A stretch of 64,000 bases of DNA, from the NCBI RefSeq assembly GCF_900269665.1, contig NZ_LT985361.1, forward strand, positions 8,724,174 to 8,788,173, given 5' to 3'. The position numbers were made by a program, and so were the translations under genes. Within the stretch, counting starts at the first letter, position 1, and every line of letters begins with the position of its first letter. This stretch comes from Nocardia suismassiliense (lineage in GTDB: Bacteria > Actinomycetota > Actinomycetes > Mycobacteriales > Mycobacteriaceae). Positions 52,391-59,994 of this stretch are shown here, in pieces. The notes below the pieces were generated by a model. The model had not been told where the DNA came from, did not search any database, and saw only the letters and a list, made by a program, of their open reading frames with translations.

Positions 52391-52666
52391 ATGAGCATTT
52401 ACCTGAATACCACTGTCTTCGTTGACGATTCCCCCAAGGCCGATTACCGGCCCGCCCATGACTACACCTACGGCAAAGACGGCCAGTACCAGGGCCATGC
52501 CGATGCTGCGGTGTGGATCGATCTCGGCCGTGATGCTCGCCTGGCGCTGGGCATCGAGGAAGCTCGGGCACTGGTGACCGGACTGGCTCGGGCACTGTGC
52601 GAGCACAAACAGGCCATCGCCGACACCGCCGCGACCCGCGTCGATCTGGTGAAGGTGGCAGCGTGA
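52391..52666 (+). CDS. Small element protein
   Basis: 91 residues. 'YQGHADAAVWIDLGRDARLALGIEEARALVTGLARAL' suggests one strand-helix unit. Its stop overlaps the next ATG by one base. It opens the block of one- and four-base overlaps that runs to the Rep gene. No known family. Confidence 0.68.
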   Translation: MSIYLNTTVFVDDSPKADYRPAHDYTYGKDGQYQGHADAAVWIDLGRDARLALGIEEARALVTGLARALCEHKQAIADTAATRVDLVKVAA

Positions 52667-52950
52667 TGTCCACCTTCAATGTCGTTCCGAATCCACCGTT
52701 CCTGGCCGTCGTTCTCGGTGTGCCTGCGGTGACGATCATGGCGACAGCAGTGCTGCTCACCACAGACCGCTCCCCGGCTCCGGTGTCCTATCAGGCCAGT
52801 CCCCGTGCTGATGGGTGCGTGATGTTCTGCGAGGACGTGCCGAAAGCATCGTTCCGGGATGCCAACTGCGCTGATGCACCGCCGCTGATCAATTTCAGGC
52901 CGTGGAAATGCGACCCCATCGATACGCCCAAGCCGAAGGGTGGCCGGTGA
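52666..52950 (+). CDS. Small exported or membrane-anchored protein
   Basis: 94 residues. One N-terminal hydrophobic helix ('FLAVVLGVPAVTIMATAVLL') then a short domain with three Cys (CVMFC, NCAD) outside the membrane if the helix is an anchor. TGATG coupling at both ends. Confidence 0.65.
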   Translation: MSTFNVVPNPPFLAVVLGVPAVTIMATAVLLTTDRSPAPVSYQASPRADGCVMFCEDVPKASFRDANCADAPPLINFRPWKCDPIDTPKPKGGR

Positions 52951-53168
52951 TGACTACTCCGATCATGGGCGAGTTGCGGCACGTGAAATACGTTGCGGCA
53001 TCACCGTTTCAATCGGTCGAGTCGGCGGCTCGGATGTCGTTCCTGGTCGGCGGGACCGAGGTCCGGCTCAGTCTCGATGATGCCCGGCTGTTGTCGGAGG
53101 TGCTGCCGAACGTGCTCGCTGAGCATTCGGTGTCGCTGTCGTTCGAGCCGTTGCGGGGGTTGGTCTGA
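52950..53168 (+). CDS. Small element protein
   Basis: 72 residues, beta-rich ('LRHVKYVAASPFQSVESAAR', 'EVRLSLDDARLLSEVLPNVL'). The second half resembles the end of the 52391 protein (strand then ARxL helix), so the two may be related. Coupled by TGATG to the FtsK gene. Confidence 0.65.
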   Translation: MTTPIMGELRHVKYVAASPFQSVESAARMSFLVGGTEVRLSLDDARLLSEVLPNVLAEHSVSLSFEPLRGLV

Positions 53169-54484
53169 TGGCGCTGACTGATCTCGTTCCCGCCGGTGGT
53201 GCGGTCCTCGGCGTGGTCCTGGGTGCGGGTGGGCTGGTGTGGCTGCGGTCCCTCGGTGCCGGCGCTCGTCCTGTGACGGCTGAGGACATTGCCTCGGCTG
53301 CTCCGATCGAATTGCGTACCGCTGTCTACATCCTGGCCGATCCGCTCCAGACCAACCTCATGCTTGCCGCGCTGGGCCTGGGCTCGGTGAAGGACGGTTT
53401 CCCGAAGCTCGAACGCTACGACTACTCGACGTTCGGGCTGGAGGTCGACGTGCTGATGCTCGGTGGTCAGTCGCTGGCTGACTGGTCCAAGGACGAAACC
53501 CTCAACCAGTTCGCTACCTATCTCGGGGTGCCGAAGGTGACAGCGTCGTCGCCTGAACCGTCCTGGGTCCGTCTTCAGGTGAGAGTGTTCGACACCCTCG
53601 TCGCTCCGGCAACGAGGCCGGAAACGGTCCACAACGTGGTGGATCTGGAGGCGGTCCCGGTCGGGGTCACCGAGGACTACGAGACCTGGCGGCTACGGGT
53701 TCTCTACGCCCATATCCTGCTCGCCGGTGCCACCGGTTCGGGCAAGGGCTCAGTCATCTGGTCGATCCTGGCCGGCCTCGGGGTGGCGATCCTCGCGGGC
53801 CTGGTGGATGTCCGGCTGGCCGACCCCAAGGGCGGTGCCGAATTCGGGCGCGGTGAGAACAAGCTGTTCACCCGCTTCGCTGTCGACACCGACTCCATTC
53901 TCGCGATGCTGCGGGAAGCGGTCGAGGAGATGGACGAACGGCTGGTGCGGATGCGTCAGGCCGGTCTGCGCAAACTCGTCCCCACCACCGACGAACCGCT
54001 GATCCTGATCATCATCGATGAGGCCGCCTCGCTGTCGTCCTATGCCGACCGTGCCCAGCAGGAGGAGTTCCGTCAGCTGACCGGACTGCTGCTGTCCAAG
54101 GGCCGCGCGGCGGGGGTGTCGGTGGTCGCGGCGTTGCAGGACCCGTCGAAGGAGACGATGCCCAACCGGCAGCTGTTCCCGGTCCGGATCGGGCTGCGCC
54201 TGGACGAACCGACCCAAACCGCCATGGTTCACGGGCAGGGTTCACGGGATCGGGGTGCGCGCTGCGACGAGATCAACGAGCACACCCCCGGTGTCGGCTA
54301 CGTCGGTCAGGACGGCTCTACCGGGTTCGTGCGGGTGCGTGCGTTCTGGGTCTCCGACGAGGATGCCGACGCGATCGTGGACGCCTACTCTCCGGCAGCT
54401 GAGATCACCGGTCCCACACAGGATTACACCGGTTTCGACCCTGATGACCTCGGCGACGAGAACGAAGATGGGGTGGCGGCATGA
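53168..54484 (+). CDS. FtsK/SpoIIIE-type DNA translocase (TraSA/TraB-like)
   Basis: 438 residues. One N-terminal membrane helix ('GAVLGVVLGAGGLVWLRSL'), a ~150-residue linker domain, then the motor: Walker A 'LLAGATGSGKGSVIWSI', Walker B 'LILIIIDEAASLSSYA', and 'GLLLSKGRAAGVSVVAALQDP'. In Streptomyces conjugation one such protein moves double-stranded DNA between cells. It is short for the family and has no clear C-terminal winged helix for recognising clt repeats. Confidence 0.88.
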   Translation: MALTDLVPAGGAVLGVVLGAGGLVWLRSLGAGARPVTAEDIASAAPIELRTAVYILADPLQTNLMLAALGLGSVKDGFPKLERYDYSTFGLEVDVLMLGGQSLADWSKDETLNQFATYLGVPKVTASSPEPSWVRLQVRVFDTLVAPATRPETVHNVVDLEAVPVGVTEDYETWRLRVLYAHILLAGATGSGKGSVIWSILAGLGVAILAGLVDVRLADPKGGAEFGRGENKLFTRFAVDTDSILAMLREAVEEMDERLVRMRQAGLRKLVPTTDEPLILIIIDEAASLSSYADRAQQEEFRQLTGLLLSKGRAAGVSVVAALQDPSKETMPNRQLFPVRIGLRLDEPTQTAMVHGQGSRDRGARCDEINEHTPGVGYVGQDGSTGFVRVRAFWVSDEDADAIVDAYSPAAEITGPTQDYTGFDPDDLGDENEDGVAA

Positions 54485-54807
54485 AGCGAGGGTTCGTGAC
54501 CGAAACGCACGTCGTCATCTACTGCGACATGTGCGGTGACATCTACACCGAAAACACCGGTGAGTCGATCTGTTTCGACTCCACCCAGCAAGCCGTGGAC
54601 TACATCGGGCTCCGTTCGGCCGGTGTCGGCTGGGTCTATGACGGTGACCGGATCTGGTGTGACGGCTGCATGGCCGCTGATCACTGCGACCGCAACGGCC
54701 ACCAATTCCCCGCCGCCTGGCAAGCCACCAAACGCCTGCTCGGCATCTCCACCCGTTCGCGCACCTGCATCGTGTGCGGCATCCCTGAAATCGAGGCCCT
54801 GCCATGA
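54481..54807 (+). CDS. Zinc-ribbon element protein
   Basis: 108 residues with CDMC, CDGC and CIVC pairs plus 'DHCDRNGHQF', enough for one or two zinc sites. Strands between them suggest a small treble-clef or ribbon. Overlaps its neighbours by 4 bp on both sides. Confidence 0.68.
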   Translation: MKRGFVTETHVVIYCDMCGDIYTENTGESICFDSTQQAVDYIGLRSAGVGWVYDGDRIWCDGCMAADHCDRNGHQFPAAWQATKRLLGISTRSRTCIVCGIPEIEALP

Positions 54808-55025
54808 CCATTCGCCACCTGACCCCCGCCGAGGGTTTCGACCGTGACGACATCGACGCCGCGATCCACCTCCGCTCGGCCCGCCGCTGCCACCTGGAAC
54901 GCCGCGGCTTGGACTCGGTCGCCATCGCGGTACGGCTACTCGCCGAAACCGGGGAGGCTCCCGGCTGGGATGACGGGCTGGACGACGTCGACGCCGAAGA
55001 CCCCGACTGGGATTGGGCGGCATGA
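54804..55025 (+). CDS. Small acidic element protein
   Basis: 73 residues; helical 'RDDIDAAIHLRSARRCHLERRGLDSVAIAVRLLAE' then a very acidic Trp-ending tail 'DDVDAEDPDWDWAA'. ATGA overlaps on both sides. No family recognised. Confidence 0.65.
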   Translation: MTIRHLTPAEGFDRDDIDAAIHLRSARRCHLERRGLDSVAIAVRLLAETGEAPGWDDGLDDVDAEDPDWDWAA

Positions 55026-55261
55026 CTGGTCGTCAGCAGGTGCAGTGGGGCGTGCTGATCGGTCAGACGGTGCGCCCCCTGCCCAAGGCCCGCAACGTCA
55101 CCGACGCGGTCCTCTACGCCTGTCACCTCGATGTCAGCAAGCGCATGAAAACCAGTGTGGTGTACCGGGACTCGGACACTGACAGCTGGTGCAGATGGAT
55201 CGATGAAACTCCGGTGCCGACACAGCTGGCGCTGGATCTGTACGACAAGGAGGCCCAGTGA
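55022..55261 (+). CDS. Small element protein
   Basis: 79 residues; 'VQWGVLIGQTVRPLPKARNVTDAVLYACHL' and 'SWCRWIDETPVPTQLALDLYD'. Short in-frame overlap with both neighbours. No function evident. Confidence 0.62.
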   Translation: MTGRQQVQWGVLIGQTVRPLPKARNVTDAVLYACHLDVSKRMKTSVVYRDSDTDSWCRWIDETPVPTQLALDLYDKEAQ

Positions 55262-55890
55262 TGGCCACGAAATCCAGTGAGACACACAAGGAACCGGCCG
55301 AGATGGTCCTGGAAGCCCTCGCGATGCTGGTGTGGCTGACTCTCAAGGCGGCCGTGGTGGCGCTGTGGTGGGCGGTGTTGTTCCCGGTGGTGTCGGTACC
55401 GGTCGCGGGAGCCCTCGCCGCCGGCCTTTTCATCGGGTGGCCGTGGTCGGTCGTGGTGGTCGGGGTGTCCATCGCGGGGATGGTGCTCTGGCGCCGCAGG
55501 AGTCCGGAGACCTTCGAGCGGTGGCTCACCGGCCGGGCCCGCGCACGGTTTCTTCGCTGGTGGCGTTACCGGCTTCGCTGGGACAAGCGCCTGGAGTCCT
55601 GCAAGCTCACCGTAAGCCGCGACGGGTCGACGTTCGTTCCGCGGCTGCTGATGGCTGAGATCGGCGACGGCATGGACTGGGTTCGGGTGAAGATGCTGCC
55701 CGGCCAATGCCCCGCCGACTACGAAAACCGTGTCGAGCGCCTGGCCCACACCTTCGAAGCCCTGGAATGCCGAGCGAACATCGTCGGCCCCGGCGTAGTC
55801 GAGCTGATGTTCCGCTACGCCGATGCCCTCGCCGAAACCGTCGCGGTACCCCCTGTCGACACTGCTCGCTTCCGGAAGGACGCTGCCTGA
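55261..55890 (+). CDS. Membrane protein resembling the N-terminal domain of TraSA-type pumps
   Basis: 209 residues. Two transmembrane helices ('LKAAVVALWWAVLFPVVSVP', 'WSVVVVGVSIAGMVLWRRR') then a soluble domain with 'WWRYRLRWDKRLESCKLTV', 'MLPGQCPADYENRVERLA' and 'ECRANIVGPGVVELMF'. That pattern is what I recall from the region before the motor in longer FtsK-type transfer proteins. As a separate chain it may partner the short FtsK protein encoded 0.8 kb upstream. Confidence 0.65.
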   Translation: MATKSSETHKEPAEMVLEALAMLVWLTLKAAVVALWWAVLFPVVSVPVAGALAAGLFIGWPWSVVVVGVSIAGMVLWRRRSPETFERWLTGRARARFLRWWRYRLRWDKRLESCKLTVSRDGSTFVPRLLMAEIGDGMDWVRVKMLPGQCPADYENRVERLAHTFEALECRANIVGPGVVELMFRYADALAETVAVPPVDTARFRKDAA

Positions 55891-57584
55891 TGAACCCCGA
55901 CACCGAAGCATCCAAGGCGGGAGGGACAGCGGCTCAGCGCCGCGCCCTACCCAACCTCTACGAGATCGCCCAGGCCGCCGCCGAGCAGCACCAGGTCTGC
56001 AAACGGCCTATCGCGATGCGGATCGAGGACCCCAAGACCGGCACGGTCACCTACGAGGGATCACCGTGTAAGTCCACCATCGAATCGGTGTGCCCGGCGT
56101 GTGCCAAGGCCAACCGGCTGCTGCGGATCGCTCAATGCCGTGAGGGCTGGCACGCCGAAACCGAACCCGTCGCCCCCACCACGGACCCGACCGAGGTTCA
56201 GGCCGAATTGCTCACTGCCCGAGCGGATCTCGTAGCCCAGTACCGGCAGGCTCTCGCCGAGGGTGATGAGGAGTTGGCGGTCGGTATCACCGAGGTGATC
56301 CGGGACCTGGACGCCGAGCTGCGCGCAACCGGGCTGCGTGGTCGTCTCCCGGCCCTGGACGCCACCGCCAAGGACCGGCGTCGACGCTCCACCAGGCGGC
56401 GTCAGGACGTGCCGGACCTGCCCCGCCGCAAGGTCACCAAACGCACTGTCGGCGCACCGATCGGCGGACACCTGTCGAGCATGTTCGTCACCTTGACCAT
56501 GCCCAGCTACGGGCGCATAAATAGTGACGGCGCGGTCAACGAGCAGGGTGAACCGTGCTCGGATGGTTCCCCGGCCGACCCCGACCGCTACGACTACCCC
56601 AGCGCCGCTAGGGATATCGTGTTCTTCTCCCGGCTGGTCGACCGCTGGATTCAGAACCTGCGCCGCTGCGTCGGCTACGACGTGCAGTACTTCGCCACCG
56701 TCGAACCACAACGCCGGGGAGCCCCACACCTGCACATCCTGATCCGTGGCGCGATCTCCCGCGAAGTCCTCAAGCAGGTCACCGCGGCTACCTACCACCA
56801 AGTGTGGTGGCCGCGCTTCGACGCCGAGAACCAGGTCTACGGCGGCACGCACCTGCCCGTGTGGGACCACCGTAAGGCGACCTTCGTGGATCCGGAGTCC
56901 GGTCGGGCGCTGACCTACTGGGATGACGCCCTGGACATCCTCGACACCGTGGATGACCTCGAGCCTGCGCATACGGTGCGGTTCGGGACGCAGATGGACC
57001 GCAAGCAGATCACCGGCGTCGCTGCCGGGACCGAAAAGGCCGGCCGGACCATCGGCTACGTCACCAAGTACCTGGTCAAGTCCATCGCCGAAATCGTCGA
57101 ACCACAGTCGGACCGCGCCGCCGAGCACTACGACCGGTTGCACGCCCAGTTGCAGCACACCCCGTGCTCGCCACGCTGCGCGGTCTGGCTCAAATACGGC
57201 ATCGTCCCCCAGGGCGCCAGCGACAAGACCGTGCCCGGTCGCTGCCGGGGCAAAGCCCACCGCCGAGACACCCTCGGCCTGCCCGGCCGCCGAGTCCTGG
57301 TCTCCCGGAAGTGGTCCGGCAAGACCCTGCCCGACCACAAACAAGACCGGGTCGAGTTTGTTCGGCAACTGCTCGCCGACGCCGGAATCACCAAACCCGA
57401 CACAAGTCACTTCAAGGTGACCCCGGTCGAACCCGGCGACAAGGCCCGGCCCCTGCGCGAGCACCTGATCATGGGCGCGATCGCCAAACGCACCACCTGG
57501 CGCGCGGAATACCTCAAAGCCCGGATAGCGGCCGACCTCCCAGAGCTTCCAGAAACTTCGGCAATTCAGCAACCAGCGGCATAG
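55890..57584 (+). CDS. RepSA-like rolling-circle replication initiator
   Basis: 564 residues. A Cys-rich zinc-binding segment lies near residues 55-90 ('CPACAKANRLLRIAQC'). HUH endonuclease motifs follow: motif I 'FVTLTMPSYGRI' near 198, motif II with His-x-His 'GAPHLHILIRG' near 278, motif III with the nicking Tyr in 'TKYLVKSIAE' near 393. It starts replication of the excised circle. TGATG coupling to the gene before it; xis starts 16 bp after it. Confidence 0.9.
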   Translation: MNPDTEASKAGGTAAQRRALPNLYEIAQAAAEQHQVCKRPIAMRIEDPKTGTVTYEGSPCKSTIESVCPACAKANRLLRIAQCREGWHAETEPVAPTTDPTEVQAELLTARADLVAQYRQALAEGDEELAVGITEVIRDLDAELRATGLRGRLPALDATAKDRRRRSTRRRQDVPDLPRRKVTKRTVGAPIGGHLSSMFVTLTMPSYGRINSDGAVNEQGEPCSDGSPADPDRYDYPSAARDIVFFSRLVDRWIQNLRRCVGYDVQYFATVEPQRRGAPHLHILIRGAISREVLKQVTAATYHQVWWPRFDAENQVYGGTHLPVWDHRKATFVDPESGRALTYWDDALDILDTVDDLEPAHTVRFGTQMDRKQITGVAAGTEKAGRTIGYVTKYLVKSIAEIVEPQSDRAAEHYDRLHAQLQHTPCSPRCAVWLKYGIVPQGASDKTVPGRCRGKAHRRDTLGLPGRRVLVSRKWSGKTLPDHKQDRVEFVRQLLADAGITKPDTSHFKVTPVEPGDKARPLREHLIMGAIAKRTTWRAEYLKARIAADLPELPETSAIQQPAA

Positions 57585-57600
57585 GGACGAAGGAATCGAC

Positions 57601-57807
57601 ATGTTTGAAGAAGACACCTATCTACGGGCGAAGGACTGCGAAGCACTTACCGGCATCCCTGAGGCGACGTGGCGGTGGTGGGCTCATGTCGGACGCGGGC
57701 CTGCCAGCTTCAAGCTTGGTGCGCGCCGACGTGTCTGGCGTAAGTCGGTCGTGCTGGCATGGATTGCGGAGCAGGAAGCAAGCGCGACCCTCGGTGGTGC
57801 TGCATGA
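57601..57807 (+). CDS. xis: Excisionase (Xis), MerR-like winged helix
   Basis: 68 residues. 'YLRAKDCEALTGIPEATWRWW' and 'GARRRVWRKSVVLAWIAEQ' are the helix-turn-helix and wing of AlpA/Xis proteins. Its stop overlaps the integrase ATG by 4 bp, the rep-xis-int order of pSAM2. Confidence 0.9.
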   Translation: MFEEDTYLRAKDCEALTGIPEATWRWWAHVGRGPASFKLGARRRVWRKSVVLAWIAEQEASATLGGAA

Positions 57808-59027
57808 GTGGGGTCCGCCGGAATCGTCGCGCGGGCGTCGAGGATCTGTGGACCAAGGACGAACGGCAGCCAGACGGCACGGTGCTGCGCGTTCCCTCCA
57901 AGCTCGATGGCAAGGGAAAGCGTTGGCGCGCAAGGTATGTCGATGACAGCGGCAACGAGCACACTATGCGATTCACCCGGAAGGCGGATGCAAAATCATG
58001 GCTCGATGCGCAGGTCGCGACCCTGGTTCAGGGCACTCATGTTGCGCCGCGCGACTCCCAGCAGACCGTGGAGCAGTGGGCCAACGAATGGCTGAAGGGC
58101 TACGCCAACCATCGCGATACCACTGTCGAGCTGGCGGGCTGGCACGTCAAGAAGATCAACGCGGGGCTCGGTTCGCTGCAACTGTCAGCGGTTCGGCCCT
58201 CGACGGTCAAGAAGTGGATGGTGGCGCTCAAGGCTGAGGGTCTGGCCGACAGCTACGTCTATAGTCTGCACTCGCGGTTGGCGCAGATCCTCGGCGACGC
58301 AATGCACGATGGCCTGTTGGCGCGTAACCCGTGTTCACGGCGCACCTCGCCGAACACTGGACAGCAGAAGGTCTACGTAGCGACACCGGAGCAGGTGTGG
58401 GCGCTGCATGACGCGATGCCTGCACATCTTCGGGTTGCGGTGCTGCTCGGCTCGTTCGTGGGCCTCCGCGTATCGGAAGCTGCCGGACTCCGAACGACCG
58501 ACGTCGACTTCGGTAATGGCATCGTGCACCCGTGCCAGCAGTGGCCTGCGCGCCCGCTGAAGACCGAGTCGAGTACCAAGCCGGTACCGGTGCCCCCGGA
58601 GCTCGTCACGATGATGGAGGAGTCGGCGCGGACGTTTCCCGGTGAGCGCCTGGTGTGCGATGAGTTCGGCAAGCCGGTCTCGCCGTGGGTAATCGCATGG
58701 AACCTGCGGGCGGCGAAGGTGAAGGTGCCTGGGCTGCCTGGGGAGTTCAGCTTTCAGGACTTCCGCCATTTCTACGCGTCCCTGCTGATCCGCCGAGGTG
58801 CTGACATCAAGGCCGTCCAGGCTCGCCTTCGCCACGGTAGCGCGATCACCACGCTGCGCTACTACGCCCATCTGTGGCCCGACGCGGACGAGACAACCCG
58901 CCTCGCGGTCGGTGCTGCGATCCGGGATTGGCCCGGTTCCACTGCGTACTCACTGCGTACCGAGGCCGGCAAGCCGGACCCAGGCGAGGACGAAGACGGC
59001 CCAGATGCCCAGGTAGAAGCCGTTTAG
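57804..59027 (+). CDS. int: Tyrosine site-specific integrase
   Basis: 407 residues. An AP2-like arm-binding start ('RWRARYVDDSGNEHTMRFTRKADAKSWL'), a SAM-like core-binding domain (~95-180), then the catalytic domain: Arg in 'GLRVSEAAGLR' (~220), 'FQDFRHFYASLLIRRG' (~317) with Gln in place of the usual HxxR histidine but the Arg kept, 'RLRHGSAITTLRYYAHLW' with the second His and the nucleophilic Tyr (~352). The gene's 3' end holds an arm-type site and its stop overlaps the convergent ccsB stop. Confidence 0.95.
   Translation: MSGVRRNRRAGVEDLWTKDERQPDGTVLRVPSKLDGKGKRWRARYVDDSGNEHTMRFTRKADAKSWLDAQVATLVQGTHVAPRDSQQTVEQWANEWLKGYANHRDTTVELAGWHVKKINAGLGSLQLSAVRPSTVKKWMVALKAEGLADSYVYSLHSRLAQILGDAMHDGLLARNPCSRRTSPNTGQQKVYVATPEQVWALHDAMPAHLRVAVLLGSFVGLRVSEAAGLRTTDVDFGNGIVHPCQQWPARPLKTESSTKPVPVPPELVTMMEESARTFPGERLVCDEFGKPVSPWVIAWNLRAAKVKVPGLPGEFSFQDFRHFYASLLIRRGADIKAVQARLRHGSAITTLRYYAHLWPDADETTRLAVGAAIRDWPGSTAYSLRTEAGKPDPGEDEDGPDAQVEAV
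58943..58961 (+). promoter_or_regulatory. Likely integrase arm-binding site, right
   Basis: Identical to 43481-43499, in the same orientation, within codons near the end of int (encoding AYSLRT). Its distance to the right core is 90 bp. Confidence 0.65.
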
Positions 59028-59992
59028 TTCAGTCCCGCGTAGGAGTGGAGGCCGCTGATCACCATGTTGATGATGAAGAGGTTGAAAAGCATTGCTACGA
59101 AACCGGCTACGTTGATCCAGGCCGCTTTGGTGTCGCGCCAGCCGGAGGTGGCTCGGGCATGTAGGTAGGCGGCGTAGAGGACCCAGGCGATGAAGGAGCA
59201 GGTTTCTTTGGGGTCCCAGCCCCAGAAGCGGCCCCAGGCGGCTTCGGCCCAGATGGCGCCGAGGATGACGCCGGCGCCGAAGAGGGGGAAGCCGATGATG
59301 GTGGTTTTGTAGGCGAGGCGGTCGAGGGTGCGGGCGTCGGGGAGGCGGCGGGCGATGGTGCCGAGGACGCTGTTCGACTCCTGGCCTTCGGGCTGGCGGA
59401 TCCGGTAGAGGAACAGCAGGCTGGCGACGCCGGCGAAGAGGAAGACGCCGCTGCCGATGCTGACGATGGTGACGTGGATGGGCAGCCAGAAGGACTTCAG
59501 CGCGGGCACCACGGGGGCGGCGTCGGCGTAGAGCATGGTGCCCGCGAGGAACAGCAGGATCAGCACCGGGACGAGCAGGAATACCCACATCGCGCGATAA
59601 CGCTGTTCGCGCAGGAACAGCGCGCCCATCAGCACCGCGGCGGCGGTGGCCATGGTGACGAACTCGTACATGTTGCCGAGCGGGAATCGGTGCGTCGCGA
59701 AACCACGCAGCACGATCGAGCCGATGTGCAGCACGACGGCGACGACCAGAACCGAGAACGCCATATTGCCGAGCCGCTCGGACAACGACTTCGCCGGCGG
59801 CTCGACGACCCGGCCCGGCAGCGCGGGATCGACGCTCGGCCCGCCGACGCCGACGAGTTCGCGCTCCGCGACCTGACGGCTGCGCGCGGTGGCGTACTGC
59901 CAGATCAGCAGCACGAGCACCAGCGCGTAGACCACGATCGCGGTCTTGAACGAGAAATCGCTGTAGCGCGCGATGGTCTCGTTGATCGGCAT
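59024..59992 (-). CDS. ccsB: Cytochrome c biogenesis protein CcsB (CcsA family, haem handling)
   Basis: 322 residues, eight or so membrane helices. The tryptophan-rich haem-binding signature 'WGRFWGWDPKETCSF' is intact, with conserved His in 'LPIHVTIVSIGSG'. With ResB it exports haem and attaches it to apocytochrome c (system II). The last 54 bp from the core onward were renewed by the element yet encode the same peptide as the displaced tail. It starts 2 bp after the resB stop. Confidence 0.95.
   Translation of the reverse strand: MPINETIARYSDFSFKTAIVVYALVLVLLIWQYATARSRQVAERELVGVGGPSVDPALPGRVVEPPAKSLSERLGNMAFSVLVVAVVLHIGSIVLRGFATHRFPLGNMYEFVTMATAAAVLMGALFLREQRYRAMWVFLLVPVLILLFLAGTMLYADAAPVVPALKSFWLPIHVTIVSIGSGVFLFAGVASLLFLYRIRQPEGQESNSVLGTIARRLPDARTLDRLAYKTTIIGFPLFGAGVILGAIWAEAAWGRFWGWDPKETCSFIAWVLYAAYLHARATSGWRDTKAAWINVAGFVAMLFNLFIINMVISGLHSYAGLN
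59052..59077. repeat. attR core
   Basis: 26 bp identical to 43351-43376; lies 27 bp inside the ccsB stop. Sequence from 59024 to 59051 is element-borne and completes ccsB. Confidence 0.9.
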
Positions 59993-59994
59993 CT

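Larger units (their letters stand above)
43351..59077. mobile_element. Integrative (pSAM2/AICE-type) element inserted in ccsB
   Basis: About 15.7 kb flanked by a 26-bp direct repeat (43351-43376 and 59052-59077). It encodes tyrosine integrase, Xis, RepSA-like HUH initiator, FtsK-type DNA pump, SpdB-like proteins, Pra-like activator and KorSA-like repressor in the arrangement known for actinomycete integrative and conjugative elements that replicate after excision and move double-stranded DNA. Between the left end and the repressor is cargo. Integration keeps ccsB intact by supplying a new 3' end. The host site is a protein gene, not the tRNA gene usual for this class. Confidence 0.93.
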
